Positions 43,506-52,231 of a DNA stretch of 64,000 nt are shown one piece after another. The notes beneath the pieces are model-generated. The model had not been told where the DNA came from. It worked only from the letters and a program-made list of their open reading frames with translations, and made no database searches. The DNA lies in contig NZ_CP113343.1 in assembly GCF_026683955.1 (NCBI RefSeq), forward strand, positions 992,001-1,056,000, written 5' to 3'. Made by a program: the position numbers and the translations under genes. Every line of letters begins with the position of its first letter. Position 1 is the first letter of the stretch. The stretch comes from Arthrobacter sp. MMS18-M83 (GTDB lineage Bacteria; Actinomycetota; Actinomycetes; Actinomycetales; Micrococcaceae).

Positions 43506-43746
43506 GACTCCCATCAACCGGCCGCCCGGGACCGCCGATACAACGGTCATAGCAGCACCCGGCCGCGTTGACAACGGTCCCACCTCCCCGGCCGGGTCGG
43601 CGTCTCAGTGTGCCCCTGAGCGGTTGAAGAGCCGGCGCCGTGCGACATGGCTGCGCACGTTCAGGGCCCGCAGCTTGGGTTGCGGAAAGCCCTACCAGAG
43701 ATCCATGGCACTGGCCGTGGGTTCTCCTCCGCCGCATGCTTGCCCG

Positions 43747-43919
43747 ATGGGAATCACTGAGGACCCGATCGAGGAGCTTCGAGCCGGCATCGACGCGTTC
43801 AACAGGGCCCATTCCAGGGTCATCGCATACGACGATCCTGGGTGGCACACCGGCTGGAAGAAATTGCCGCCCAGGCCGAGGAACGGCTCGAGGCCCTGCA
43901 AAGCCGGATGAACTATTAG
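43747..43919 (+). pseudogene. Small helical protein with 1-bp frameshift
   Basis: First frame: MGITEDPIEELRAGIDAFNR, then AHSRVIAYDDP. A different frame continues WVAHRLEEIAAQAEERLEAL, then QSRMNY and TAG at 43917. The two join if one base is added in GATCCTGG near 43837. Both halves are clean helical sequence, so the intact gene would encode about 58 residues. Family unknown. Confidence 0.55.
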
Positions 43920-44034
43920 CCGATCGGGAATCACCCCGCACACCGCCCCTTTCACGGCTGCAGTCTGCAGCGCGTCCGCCGTGGCCCGGCTCCGTACGGT
44001 GGGGTCGGGCCCGCCCGTTTCTCCGTGGGTGCGT

Positions 44035-44709
44035 TCAGTGGATCAGTCCAGAAACGAGGTTGATGGTCGTGGCCAGCACTATGGCTCCCAGCAGATAGGA
44101 CAGGAGCGCCTGGCGCAGCACGGTGGTGCGGATCGCGTCGGTCTTCAGGTCGGTATCGGAAACCTGGAAGGTCATCCCGACCGTGAAGGACAAATAGGCG
44201 AAGTCCAGGAAACGGGGCTGTGTGTCCTCGTTGAAGTCCACCCCGGCCCTGTCCCGGTAATAGATCGACGCGTAGCGAAGGGCAAAAAGCGTATGGACCA
44301 GGAACCAGGACAAGGCAACGCTGCCCAGGGCCACGGAGATGATCGCCGCCTTCGCACCCCCTTGGGCATTGGAAGCCTCCAGCAGGATGAGCGCCACCCC
44401 GCCGAAGCTGGCCACGGTGGCGGCCAGCACCAACACGTCCGAGACGCCCCGGCCCGGATCCTCGCGCCGTGCATGGGCAGCCGTGGCTTCGGCAGGCAGC
44501 CGCCCGACAACCGCCCAGACCCAGACAAGATACGTCAGGGAGGCCACCGCCCAGCCCAGCGCCGGCGCGTACGCCCAGGAATTCAACATTCCAACAGCCA
44601 GGGCGGTACCCAGACCCAAAACGGCCATCACCAGAACCCGAAGCCGCGAATGATGCGCCACGGAATTGAAACCCTTACCCGGGGCACCCGGGACGCCACT
44701 AAGACTCAT
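44035..44709 (-). CDS. DUF1345 integral membrane protein
   Basis: 224 residues with about six membrane segments. The family signature is present: RYASIYYRDRAGVDFNEDTQ, PRFLDFAYLSFTVGMTFQVS, DTDLKTDAIRTTVLRQALLS. DUF1345 proteins are four-plus-two-helix membrane proteins of unknown function with the conserved 'DFxYxxFTxGMTxQxSD' core. The start is not marked by a clear ribosome site. Confidence 0.92.
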   Translation of the reverse strand: MSLSGVPGAPGKGFNSVAHHSRLRVLVMAVLGLGTALAVGMLNSWAYAPALGWAVASLTYLVWVWAVVGRLPAEATAAHARREDPGRGVSDVLVLAATVASFGGVALILLEASNAQGGAKAAIISVALGSVALSWFLVHTLFALRYASIYYRDRAGVDFNEDTQPRFLDFAYLSFTVGMTFQVSDTDLKTDAIRTTVLRQALLSYLLGAIVLATTINLVSGLIH

Positions 44710-45149
44710 GGACCGATGATCCCATTCAAGCAGCCCGCCGGTCCCGACTTCGACCAGCAGCCGGCGAGTCGACCTGTGTCAGGCGGCAGCGGTCCGGCTG
44801 CGCCGGCGGCACCGTTCCGCGTCCGACGTTCGGCCGTCTCCCAAGGCGCGCCTGACCGACGGCGGGGACAATATCGAATACCTCACCTAACGCCAAGTGA
44901 AACTCAGCATCGGCGGATCCATCCAGGACACCACTGACCTGCCGGCAGATACTGTTGAACGATGGGGCCAGATTCGCCAGTGAACCGCCCCGCCCGGTGC
45001 CTTGGCCGGCGCACGCCTCTCACTTGGTCTTGAGCCACACAGACGGATGTCTGCTGTAGCGCTAAAGAACGAAAGACCCGACTTTCGGGGGTGCAGTTCA
45101 CTTAGGCCTCGCCATTTTGTCGGCGCCCCAACCGGAAGGATCCCCATTG
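44710..45149. other. Intergenic region without recognisable gene
   Basis: 440 bp between the DUF1345 start and the two-gene operon at 45150. Codon structure is poor in all frames; short shadow ORFs only. CCGGAAGGATCC near 45127 may serve as ribosome site of the following gene. Confidence 0.4.
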
Positions 45150-45731
45150 ATGCGAGGCAACCCCCTCCTCAGAGTCGCGTCAACGCACCCGTTTCACCGG
45201 TCGGGTCCGATCACTGATGATCCACACACGGAAGCCGGTCTGCAACAGCAGGTCCAAGCGGATGACGGTCCGCAGGAACGACTCCCGTTATCAGAGCTGT
45301 CAGCCCGGGCAGTTGCCGAGCCGCCGCGGGCCGCCGACCTTGCCGATCCCTCGTGGGGGCAGCAGGAAGCGGGTCCAAGGGACGTGCCCCCGACCGGAAC
45401 GGGTGGCAGCAGCGTGCAAGGTTCGGCAATCCTGCTCCATGATCGACTCTTGGCCGAGATCGAAGACCTGGTTCGAAAACTGAAAAAGAAGGTGGCTCGG
45501 TTTGGGATGCTACGGGCGGTCCTGTCCTGCGATCTGCCGAGGGACCGAGCAAACGAGACCGCGGTGACCTGGATTCACGACGCCTTGGAGGATATTTCGG
45601 CAACCGCCCTGGGGATCGAGACCGCGTCAGGCAAGCTGTTCCTTCGTGTCGCCTCGGCCGAGGCGCTGGAGCCAAAAGAAATGGCCGAGACACCGAATCT
45701 TAAGGAAACAACGGTAGGAACCGCGGAATGA
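45150..45731 (+). CDS. Hypothetical protein, ANTAR-like size, two-gene operon
   Basis: 193 residues. The N-terminal 100 residues are polar and low-complexity. The C-terminal part is structured: LLHDRLLAEIEDLVRKLKKK, FGMLRAVLSCDLPRDRANET, VTWIHDALEDISATALGIET. No known motif is identified; the size is the only basis for an ANTAR-like comparison and I do not claim that family. The gene overlaps the next start by 4 nt (ATGA), so both are co-translated. The start could be further upstream at 45117. Confidence 0.55.
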   Translation: MRGNPLLRVASTHPFHRSGPITDDPHTEAGLQQQVQADDGPQERLPLSELSARAVAEPPRAADLADPSWGQQEAGPRDVPPTGTGGSSVQGSAILLHDRLLAEIEDLVRKLKKKVARFGMLRAVLSCDLPRDRANETAVTWIHDALEDISATALGIETASGKLFLRVASAEALEPKEMAETPNLKETTVGTAE

Positions 45732-45955
45732 ATAGCACGATCGAGCCCGGACGGACCTATTTCGTCGAGGCCAACAAGCCAGACCTGATTGATAAGGACC
45801 TGAACGAGGCTGTGGACTTAGCACTGGAGTACGCGATGAAGGCGGGACAGTACGGCATTCTGGTGACACGGCACGGGCATTCAACCTTTACCGTGGCTGT
45901 CAGTGCCGAAGTGCCGTTCCGGCAGACAAGAGAGGAGAACAGTCCTCTTGCATGA
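45728..45955 (+). CDS. Small hypothetical protein coupled to the preceding gene
   Basis: 75 residues: MNSTIEPGRTYFVEANKPDL, IDKDLNEAVDLALEYAMKAG, QYGILVTRHGHSTFTVAVSA, EVPFRQTREENSPLA. An alpha/beta arrangement with a conserved-looking ILVTRHGHSTFTVAVS strand pair. Its ATG overlaps the upstream TGA. Such short LxxALxxAxxxGxxGILVTRH proteins occur in many actinobacterial genomes; function unknown. Confidence 0.7.
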   Translation: MNSTIEPGRTYFVEANKPDLIDKDLNEAVDLALEYAMKAGQYGILVTRHGHSTFTVAVSAEVPFRQTREENSPLA

Positions 45956-46094
45956 ATTCTCAGCGAGACACGTCTGACTTGAGCCCGCTGCCGGACCGGT
46001 GGACCGGGCCTTGCCGCACCTGGCGTCCTTGCGCAGAGCCATGGATTGCCGGCCGGGCAACTCCCTCGATTACAAGGTCTCGGCACGGTGAGAC

Positions 46095-46538
46095 CTATAC
46101 GTACCACTGCCAGCCGGGCGGGGCCCAGTCGTCCGGGGTCTGGTGGGAGTAATGGTTGCCGCAGCGCTTGCAAATGTAGCTGACGGCAGGGGGCCGCAGG
46201 GTTTCGGGGTCGGGAGCGTACGAGGCCGGCACATACCGGGTGAATTCCAGATGCGCATCGGTACCGCATTGGGGGCACCCCGGCAGAGCCGGTGGCTGAG
46301 CGGGAATGCGGTGCCGCTGGTTTTGCTTCCGGCTGGTTTGAGCTGAGATTGCCATACGGGCCTGCACTTTCTCGCCAACCTGATGCCCTTGCGGGGTCCC
46401 GGGACCAGGTTGGAGGGTCGTGGCATCGTCTAGTTCTGCGGATGTGAGAGATCCGGCATTCAGCCCGTCACCGGGCCACGTTCGACTGAACGCTTCCGCG
46501 TGCGCCATTGGCACACCGGAGCGGGGGGTGCGAGTCAT
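46095..46538 (-). CDS. Zinc-ribbon protein
   Basis: 147 residues. The N-terminal half is low-complexity. The C-terminal half has two CxxC knuckles (LPGCPQCGTDAHLEF and YICKRCGNHYSHQTPDDWAP). The second matches the YxCxxCxxxYxHQ motif of the protein at 28068-28499, so both share a metal-binding module. The true start may be MAHAEAF (46505) or later. Confidence 0.6.
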   Translation of the reverse strand: MTRTPRSGVPMAHAEAFSRTWPGDGLNAGSLTSAELDDATTLQPGPGTPQGHQVGEKVQARMAISAQTSRKQNQRHRIPAQPPALPGCPQCGTDAHLEFTRYVPASYAPDPETLRPPAVSYICKRCGNHYSHQTPDDWAPPGWQWYV

Positions 46539-46822
46539 TCTACTCTTTTGAAAGCCGGCCAGGGGTCCGGATAGAGATCGGGGTTTCCGCGCTCCCCTTG
46601 ACCGGCCGCGCCGGTCCGCGGAGGTTCAGGGCTGTTTCCTTTCGAGGAACCGGTGTTCGCGGCGGAGGGCGGCGGCGTCGCCGGACTTGAGCGGATGAAG
46701 GAGCGGTCCTCCTTCGAGAGTGTAGTCTCGCCGTGCCGGTCACCTTCGTCGGTGCCTGTCTCCTGTGACCGCCGTCCTGTCGCTGGAAAAGGCTGCGAAA
46801 CTGAACGCTAAGCCTTGAGAAT
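46539..46822. other. Intergenic region before the resolvase locus
   Basis: 284 bp separating the zinc-ribbon gene from the resolvase recombination-site dyads. Nothing recognisable on either strand. Confidence 0.35.
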
Positions 46823-46870
46823 GTCAGTTTGGGGTACACCCCAGACTGACGTCAGGCATGATCTCATGCC
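46823..46870. promoter_or_regulatory. Resolvase recombination site (res-like), two adjacent dyads
   Basis: First dyad 46823-46850 is 28 bp: arms GTCAGTTTGGGGT and ACCCCAGACTGAC with one mismatch and a 2-nt AC centre, exactly the size and form of a serine-resolvase crossover site I. A second perfect dyad follows at 46855-46870 (GGCATGA-TC-TCATGCC). More GTCAG/CTGAC half-sites occur up to 46880. It sits directly upstream of the serine recombinase gene. Confidence 0.65.
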
Positions 46871-46902
46871 ACATGTCAGAATGAAGTCCGTATTTCTATT
46901 TA

Positions 46903-46931
46903 TTGACATGCGTTGGCGGGGGTCTTAGATT
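46903..46931 (+). promoter_or_regulatory. Promoter of the serine recombinase
   Basis: TTGACA (46903-46908), 17-nt spacer, TAGATT (46926-46931): a full-consensus -35 and a 4/6 -10, 32 nt before the GTG start. It overlaps the region likely bound by the resolvase, which would give autoregulation. Confidence 0.6.
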
Positions 46932-46962
46932 TCACCCTGACAGTTTCGATCGTGGAGGTAGC

Positions 46963-47531
46963 GTGAACGGCCAGCGTCTGGGATACGTCAGGGTCAGCAG
47001 CCTGGATCAGAACACCCGGCGTCAACTCGAGGACATCGAGCTGGGCACGTGTTCACCGACAAGGCACCGGGCAAGGACACGAAACGGCCCCAGCTGGAAG
47101 AACTCCTGAAGTTCGCCCGCGCCGGGGACACCGTGATCGTGCACAGCATGGACCGGCTGGCACGCAACCTCGATGACCTGCGATCCGTGGTGCAGAAACT
47201 GACCGGCCGGGGCGTACGCGTCGAGTTCGTCAAGGAAAACCTCACCTTCACCGGGGACGACTCACCCCTGGCAAACCTCATGCTCTCCGTCATGGGCGCC
47301 TTCGCGGAATTCGAGCGTGCCCTAATCGGTGAACGCCAAAGAGAAGGGATAACCCTGGCCAAACGACGCGGAGCCTACCGGGGACGGAAGAAAGTCCTAA
47401 CCACCGAACGGGCGGCAGACCTGGCCCGGCGCGCCGCAGCGGGGGAGCCAAAAGCGGCCCTTGCCCGCGAGTACGGCATCAGCCGCCAAACCGTCTACGA
47501 ATACATCCGTAAGGCCGACCCTAGGAACTAG
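46963..47531 (+). pseudogene. Serine recombinase (Tn3-resolvase type), 1-bp frameshift
   Basis: About 189 residues if joined. GTG start after GGAGGTA: NGQRLGYVRVSSLDQNTRRQ (catalytic Ser in VSSxDQN), LEDIEL, then a frame change near 47044. The second frame continues VFTDKAPGKDTKRPQLEELL, SMDRLARNLDDLR, FAEFERALIGERQREGI and a C-terminal helix-turn-helix (AALAREYGISRQTVYEYIRK). All catalytic and DNA-binding parts are present. It probably served resolution or multimer control; the Tn3 transposase 22 kb away is not obviously its partner. Confidence 0.87.
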
Positions 47532-48592
47532 ACAAAATTTGGCGGCACGAGTACGGCGACGCCTGTGGGGTTTGGCACCTTATGACAGCTTCAGGAGTAC
47601 TGGGCCGTTAACGCGCACCCCGGCACCGGATCAGATGATGGCGGAGATTCACAAAAGGCTTGCGCTCAAGGAGGCGGGGACCAGGGCGCCTTGGACCAGC
47701 CGCCACAAGCATACCGGCGATACTTGCAGGACGACTGCATTCTGTAATATCAGGGCCGATCACCGGCGGCTGGAGATCGGTTCGACCTGATTGGCCAAGA
47801 GCGTCACCGCGCCGCCGCGAACACCGAAAGCCAAACCGCTCAAGCTCACCCACGCCTTCGAACCCCTTGACTGCATCGCGGTGAAATTCAGAACCATCTG
47901 GCACAACCCGGCTTCGCGCCAGGCTGTCTCCGGCCTGCGTGCCAAGCAGGACCGAATCCCGCGCAACAAGGACCTGTGGCGCGACGGTACGATGCGCTAC
48001 GTCGTGGTGTTCCGATGAGCCTACTGGGCAGGCGCCGAATTCCGGCCAGATAATTTCCGAAGAATGCCCGCTCCCAGCCGTTGCAACTCGATTTTGGGCG
48101 CTGGCGGTAGCCGCCGTGCCGATCGGCTTCATCAGACAAATCAATTTCCATTAACACGTCCTTTTGCTTAGTGACCTTCCGCCGAGACGAGATGCCGGAC
48201 GGCACCCTGTTGGCCCGTGGCAGCGATAAGAAATATCTCTCTTTGTCATTCCGATCTTCGATCGTCGCTGGGCGGAACCTCCGCGCAACCAGGGCGCTAC
48301 GCGCCGCTCGCAATCCAAAACTTCGTACGGCGCTCCTGCCTCGCTTATTTCCTCGCGAACTTTTGGACCGCTCCCGGTACCCCAAGTTGCACTCCGGCCC
48401 CTCATGCCCAGCAGCGGATCCCCTATCAGAACGACTCCGGAAACTGCTGACCCGCTGGCCCCGACCTCCCGGCCCGGTTGCCGAATCACCCCAACTGCAT
48501 GACGTGCCAAACCCCGCCCTGGTAACTTACCTATCGGTCGCCGGGGCGCGAAGCAGGCGCAGGGGAATTATGAAGGCGGCCGGCGAAAATGT
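47532..48592. other. Mostly non-coding region between resolvase and aldo/keto reductase
   Basis: 1.06 kb. Apart from the candidate ORF at 47791 no frame has coding character. From 48050 to 48500 the base composition is less GC-rich and broken by stops on all frames. No repeat, RNA or IS signature was recognised. Confidence 0.4.
47791..48018 (+). CDS. Possible small protein (75 aa)
   Basis: Starts at TTG (MAKSVTAPPRTPKAKPLKLT), with a basic N-terminus and the ending LWRDGTMRYVVVFR. Third codon positions are strongly G/C, as in neighbouring genes, which favours coding. No ribosome site of note and no family recognised. It could be a fragment of a longer gene. Confidence 0.35.
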   Translation: MAKSVTAPPRTPKAKPLKLTHAFEPLDCIAVKFRTIWHNPASRQAVSGLRAKQDRIPRNKDLWRDGTMRYVVVFR

Positions 48593-49621
48593 TCAGATTC
48601 CGACGCTTTTCATTCCCGCCGGATCGTAGCGTTCCCCCGATGCCTCCGGTACGACATTGGAGATGTGTTCTAATGTGTCCTCGTCTAATGTGATCCGGGC
48701 GGCAGCGACATTGTCGGCTAGATGTTGCGGATCGGTGGTGCCGGGAATGGGGACGATACCCGGGTCCTGATGTAGGAGCCACGCGAGCGCAAGTTGGGCA
48801 GGGGTAATGCCGTTCTCTGCCGAGAGTACCCGGATCGCCTCGACCAGCGCGAGGTTGTTGGCTCGGTGTTCCGGGGCGAACCGGGGCAGATTACGGCGCA
48901 CGTCTGAGGGGTCCAGGCATGAAGGATCGGTGTGGCTGCCGGGAAGGAACCCGCGTCCTAAAGGCGCGTACGCCACCAGGCCGATACCTAGTTCCTGCAG
49001 GGTGGGCAGCACTGTGTCCTCCACGTCGCGCGACCACAGCGAATACTCCTGCTGCACCGCCGCGATCGGGTGGACGGCGTGGGCGCGACGAATCGTTTCC
49101 GGCGACGCTTCGCACAGACCGAGATGGGCGACTTTGCCCTGCCGGACCAAGTCAGCCATCGCTCCCACTGTTTCCTCGATCGGAACGGAAGGATCCACCC
49201 GGTGCGGGAAGTAGACGTCGATCCGGTCCACTCCCAGCCGGCGCAGGGAGGCCTCGCAGGAGGCGTAGACGGTGGCAGGACGACCATCCACCGTGCGCCG
49301 CATGGTGACGGGATCCATCCGGATACCGAACTTCGTGGCCACCACGATTTCCTCACGCCGCTGGGCCAACAGCCGGCCGAGCAGTTCCTCATTGGTGTAT
49401 GGGCCGTACGCGTCTGAGGTATCCAGCAACGTACAGCCCAGATCCAGGGCACGGTGCAGGGCCCGCAGTGAGACCGTCGGGTCGGGGGCGCCGTAGAAGC
49501 CTCCGGTCATGCCGATGCACCCGAGGCCTATCGCGGACACAACGGGACCGCTGCTTCCGAGCCTGCGTCCCGGCATTGGAGGAGTGCGCCCGGCCTCCGA
49601 GGCCCGGTTCACCGCGCTCAC
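48593..49621 (-). CDS. Aldo/keto reductase
   Basis: 342 residues, NADPH-dependent TIM-barrel oxidoreductase. LGSSGPVVSAIGLGCIGMTG at the N-terminus; catalytic tetrad Asp and Tyr in LDTSDAYGPYTNEELLG, Lys in VVATKFGI, His in VYFPHRVDPSVPIEETVGAM; cofactor loop IVPIPGTTDPQHLADNVAAA. This is the AKR subfamily with LxLLDTxxxYGxG. The start may instead be MPGRRLGSS (49576). It overlaps the stop of the LuxR relic frame by 4 nt. Confidence 0.94.
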   Translation of the reverse strand: MSAVNRASEAGRTPPMPGRRLGSSGPVVSAIGLGCIGMTGGFYGAPDPTVSLRALHRALDLGCTLLDTSDAYGPYTNEELLGRLLAQRREEIVVATKFGIRMDPVTMRRTVDGRPATVYASCEASLRRLGVDRIDVYFPHRVDPSVPIEETVGAMADLVRQGKVAHLGLCEASPETIRRAHAVHPIAAVQQEYSLWSRDVEDTVLPTLQELGIGLVAYAPLGRGFLPGSHTDPSCLDPSDVRRNLPRFAPEHRANNLALVEAIRVLSAENGITPAQLALAWLLHQDPGIVPIPGTTDPQHLADNVAAARITLDEDTLEHISNVVPEASGERYDPAGMKSVGI

Positions 49622-50070
49622 GCTCGCACCGGCAAGACGCGCTTCCCGGTCTCGATCAGGACCACTCTCCCGACGGCGAAGGCCCCGGACGCAGAGCGGG
49701 AGTGAGAAAGAAAGGTCCTACGAATAATCTGATGAGCTGTCCTGTGCATGGAATCCTCCGTACGAAGCGCCGGGCTGTTCCGGCTCTGGTCAGAAATCGC
49801 CCGGGCGGGCGCTTCCCTCCAGTGTGCGGCACGGATGCCGGGTATTTCGTCGGAGAAACGCCCCCCTTCCGGGTCAGGGGTTGCTGCAGGCGCCAGGGGA
49901 GCCCGTCCGCTCAGTGCGGATGCCTCCGCCCTGTTGCACATACCAAGTTTGGCCAGGAGCCGGCCGAAGTGATGTTCGACGGTCTTGGGCGAGATGCAGA
50001 GCCGACGGCCGATCTCGGGATTAATCAGGCGCTCGCACAACAGATCCAGCACCTGCCGTTCCCGGCACCA
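49618..50070 (-). pseudogene. LuxR-family regulator, C-terminal HTH remnant
   Basis: The frame begins just after an in-frame stop with CRERQVLDLLCERLINPEIG, RRLCISPKTVEHHFGRLLAK, LGMCNRAEASAL: the complete LuxR helix-turn-helix (RExxVL, GLxNxEIxxxL.xSxxTVexH, KLgv.nRaea). The receiver or ATPase part upstream is missing, and the sequence after residue 55 is unrelated run-on down to the aldo/keto reductase start. It is a domain fragment left by deletion. Confidence 0.7.
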
Positions 50071-50272
50071 TCAGAACGTCCACTTGGCGGCTGCCATTCG
50101 TCGCGGTATACGACCTGTTTACGCATGCGTTCCTCGGCGGTGTGCAACCGGACGGGCGAGTCCTTCATCAAGCCCGCATTAATCATGGAGCCTCGATGGC
50201 CCTCGATGTGATCCGCTGTCCCAATGCTCAGGGCAACGGCAGCGGAGAACCCCGTGGGCACGATGTTTTACT

Positions 50273-50907
50273 TCAGTCTTCGGGCCGGGCTGAAGAATGC
50301 CTGCCGTAGGCCACGGTCATGAACCACCCGTCCAGGGTGTCCATAAGATACATGCCCGCGGCGAAGATCGTCCGCCCCAAACCGAAAAGCGGGCCAACAC
50401 ATACATCTGCCAAGGCCTGGTGATGCTCGCTACCGGCAGCAGGATACGGGCCATCAGATCCGTGGCGAACAGGCCGCAGCGAATCCCAGGGCTTCTCTCA
50501 ACGGCGAGGTGTCCTCCCCGAGCAGGCCTCCCAGGTACTGTGCTCCGCCGGCCAGCAGGGCGCACAAACGGAAGACAACGCTGGAATGGCAAGCAAAAAC
50601 CATAAACCGACCGAGAGCGGCCTGCGGCATCCCCGATGAGCTACGCGTAGTGCAGTAAATGCCAGCAATATGGTCGACATCGAAAACGCGCCTAATCCCG
50701 AGCACAAACGCGCCCGCACCGGCCCCCGCACCGAAGACCTGCGTGGAGCTGATGTGCAGGCACTGCGGAACAACACCGAACACCCCGGCCCGCCACGCGC
50801 AACACGATGACGGTACCGGCTATCGCACCGGCCGGAGACAACAATTTCCGGCCCCTAAGGACGTTGCCGCCGGATTTCGGGCGCGCACGCGAAGCAAGGA
50901 TTCCCAT
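50273..50907 (-). pseudogene. Nickel/cobalt transporter (NiCoT/HoxN) relic
   Basis: Pieces in three frames: AGAIAGTVIVLRVAGRG, then GAFVLGIRRVFDVDHIAGIY, CTTRS (degenerate form of the NiCoT signature RHAxDADHIAAIDNxTR), FACHSSVVFRLCALLAGGAQ (HSSVVF motif), ITRPWQMYVL, and LFGLGRTIFAAGMYLMDTLD, GWFMTVAYG (GMxxxDTxDG..M..AYG). The order matches the family, but key His/Asp residues are changed and several frameshifts and an internal deletion are present. It is clearly non-functional. Confidence 0.75.
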
Positions 50908-50919
50908 GCCCCGCTCCTG

Positions 50920-51432
50920 TCAGCCCATTGGAGGTGTCAGCCCGTACCGGGCGATGATGTCCGGCAGCCAGGGCGGCTGGCCGAAATGAAGGCCGTATTC
51001 GGCGGCCAGCTTGCCGATCACCTCGGGATCCGGCGGCCCCGCTTCGAAATGATCTGCGAGCCCCCAGAAGAAATGCTCAAATCCCGCGGGGCTGATGATC
51101 TCGATCATTCGCGCCGGGACTTTTCCGGCGTTCCACATCGTGTGGAGCTCACCGCGCGGTTTCGTGATGTAGCCACCGGCGCCGAGCACGGCCTCACGAT
51201 CGCCGGAACGGAACCCGATCTCGCCTTCAATGACGATCGAGTACTCATCCTCCCTGGTGTGGGTGTGCGGGGGGACCAGAGCCCCGACAGGAAACGGGTG
51301 CTCCACAATCGAGATCTGTTCATCGGTGTGCTCCCCGAAGAGCTTGAAGACAACCCCGATCGATCCGAGACTGCCCTCCCGCCCCTGGCCCGGTTGCACT
51401 ACTGTCAACCGCGGAGCATTATCCATGTCCAT
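50920..51432 (-). CDS. Cupin-domain protein
   Basis: 170 residues from MDMDNAPRLTVVQPGQGREG, after GGAAGGTGG. Cupin motif 1 is PPHTHTREDEYSIVIEGEIG (two His and a Glu for metal), motif 2 is ITKPRGELHTMWNAG (final His). A helical tail follows (LADHFEAGPPDPEVIGKLAA). It is likely a quercetinase-like or sensing cupin. Divergent from a tetR gene with a palindrome between, so probably its target. Confidence 0.9.
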   Translation of the reverse strand: MDMDNAPRLTVVQPGQGREGSLGSIGVVFKLFGEHTDEQISIVEHPFPVGALVPPHTHTREDEYSIVIEGEIGFRSGDREAVLGAGGYITKPRGELHTMWNAGKVPARMIEIISPAGFEHFFWGLADHFEAGPPDPEVIGKLAAEYGLHFGQPPWLPDIIARYGLTPPMG

Positions 51433-51448
51433 GAAAGGCCACCTTCCA

Positions 51449-51480
51449 ATTTTCAATATACAATGGTGTGTATCGAAATT
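51449..51480. promoter_or_regulatory. Operator between cupin gene and tetR
   Basis: Imperfect inverted repeat, left arm ATTTTCAATATACA and right arm TGTATCGAAATT separated by 6 nt, in a locally AT-rich stretch only 17 bp before the cupin start. Its position between divergent genes makes it the likely TetR binding site. Confidence 0.55.
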
Positions 51481-51552
51481 GTGCGCCCGGGAAGGACCAG
51501 AGTCAATACATTGAGTGAACACCAGCGTTCATCCAAGAGTCGGCGCTACGAG

Positions 51553-52170
51553 ATGAGCAAAAGGACCGAACAGATCAGCGGCACGCACCAGCGCATCGTT
51601 GACGCGGCCGTGACACTGCATGGGTCCGTCGGGCCGGCCCGCACCACGATCGCGGGCATCGCCGAGAAAGCCGGTGTCACGAGGCTGACGGTCTACCGGC
51701 ATTTTCCCGACGAGGAAGCACTCTTCTCTGCCTGCTCCTCGCACTGGCTTTCACAGCAGCAACTTCCGGACCCCGCGGCCTGGTCCGGGCATGCCGATCC
51801 CGTCGAGCGCCTCACCGTTGGCCTGTCCGACCTGTATCGGTTCTATCGCGACGGCGAGGCCATGCTCACCCGAATCTATGCGGACTGGGACGCTCTCCCG
51901 CAGACCCACCGCTCAGAGCTCGAATCCAGAAACGCCTATTTCCGGGACGTTTTACTCGAGCCGTTTTCCGAAGCAGACAGGAACCCCAGGCTGATCGCCA
52001 CCCTCAGTCACGGGATCTCTTTCTGGACATGGCGATCGCTATGCCATGACAACGGCCTTTCGAACCCCGATGCGGTCGAAATCATGTCCACCCTGATCAC
52101 AACAACAGTCGGCGCCTCGGAAACATCCGTCCCAACCTTGCGAGTGAACGCCGGCGTCCCTAGACCCTGA
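51553..52170 (+). CDS. TetR-family transcriptional regulator
   Basis: 205 residues. The start MSKRTEQISGTHQRIVDAAV is used because the longer frame upstream is antisense to the cupin gene. The helix-turn-helix is TTIAGIAEKAGVTRLTVYRH, FPDEEALFSAC. The ligand domain follows (LYRFYRDGEAMLTRIYADWD). It is expected to repress the divergent cupin gene and itself through the palindrome at 51449. Confidence 0.9.
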   Translation: MSKRTEQISGTHQRIVDAAVTLHGSVGPARTTIAGIAEKAGVTRLTVYRHFPDEEALFSACSSHWLSQQQLPDPAAWSGHADPVERLTVGLSDLYRFYRDGEAMLTRIYADWDALPQTHRSELESRNAYFRDVLLEPFSEADRNPRLIATLSHGISFWTWRSLCHDNGLSNPDAVEIMSTLITTTVGASETSVPTLRVNAGVPRP

Positions 52171-52231
52171 CCCGCCTAAGCCGGTCGGCACATGGCATCC
52201 ATGAGCCGGACGGGCACCACGCGCCCGCCCC

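Noticed and set aside
47608-48144. 178-residue minus-strand ORF
   Set aside because: No ribosome site, no motif, and composition like a shadow of the plus-strand frame at 47791.
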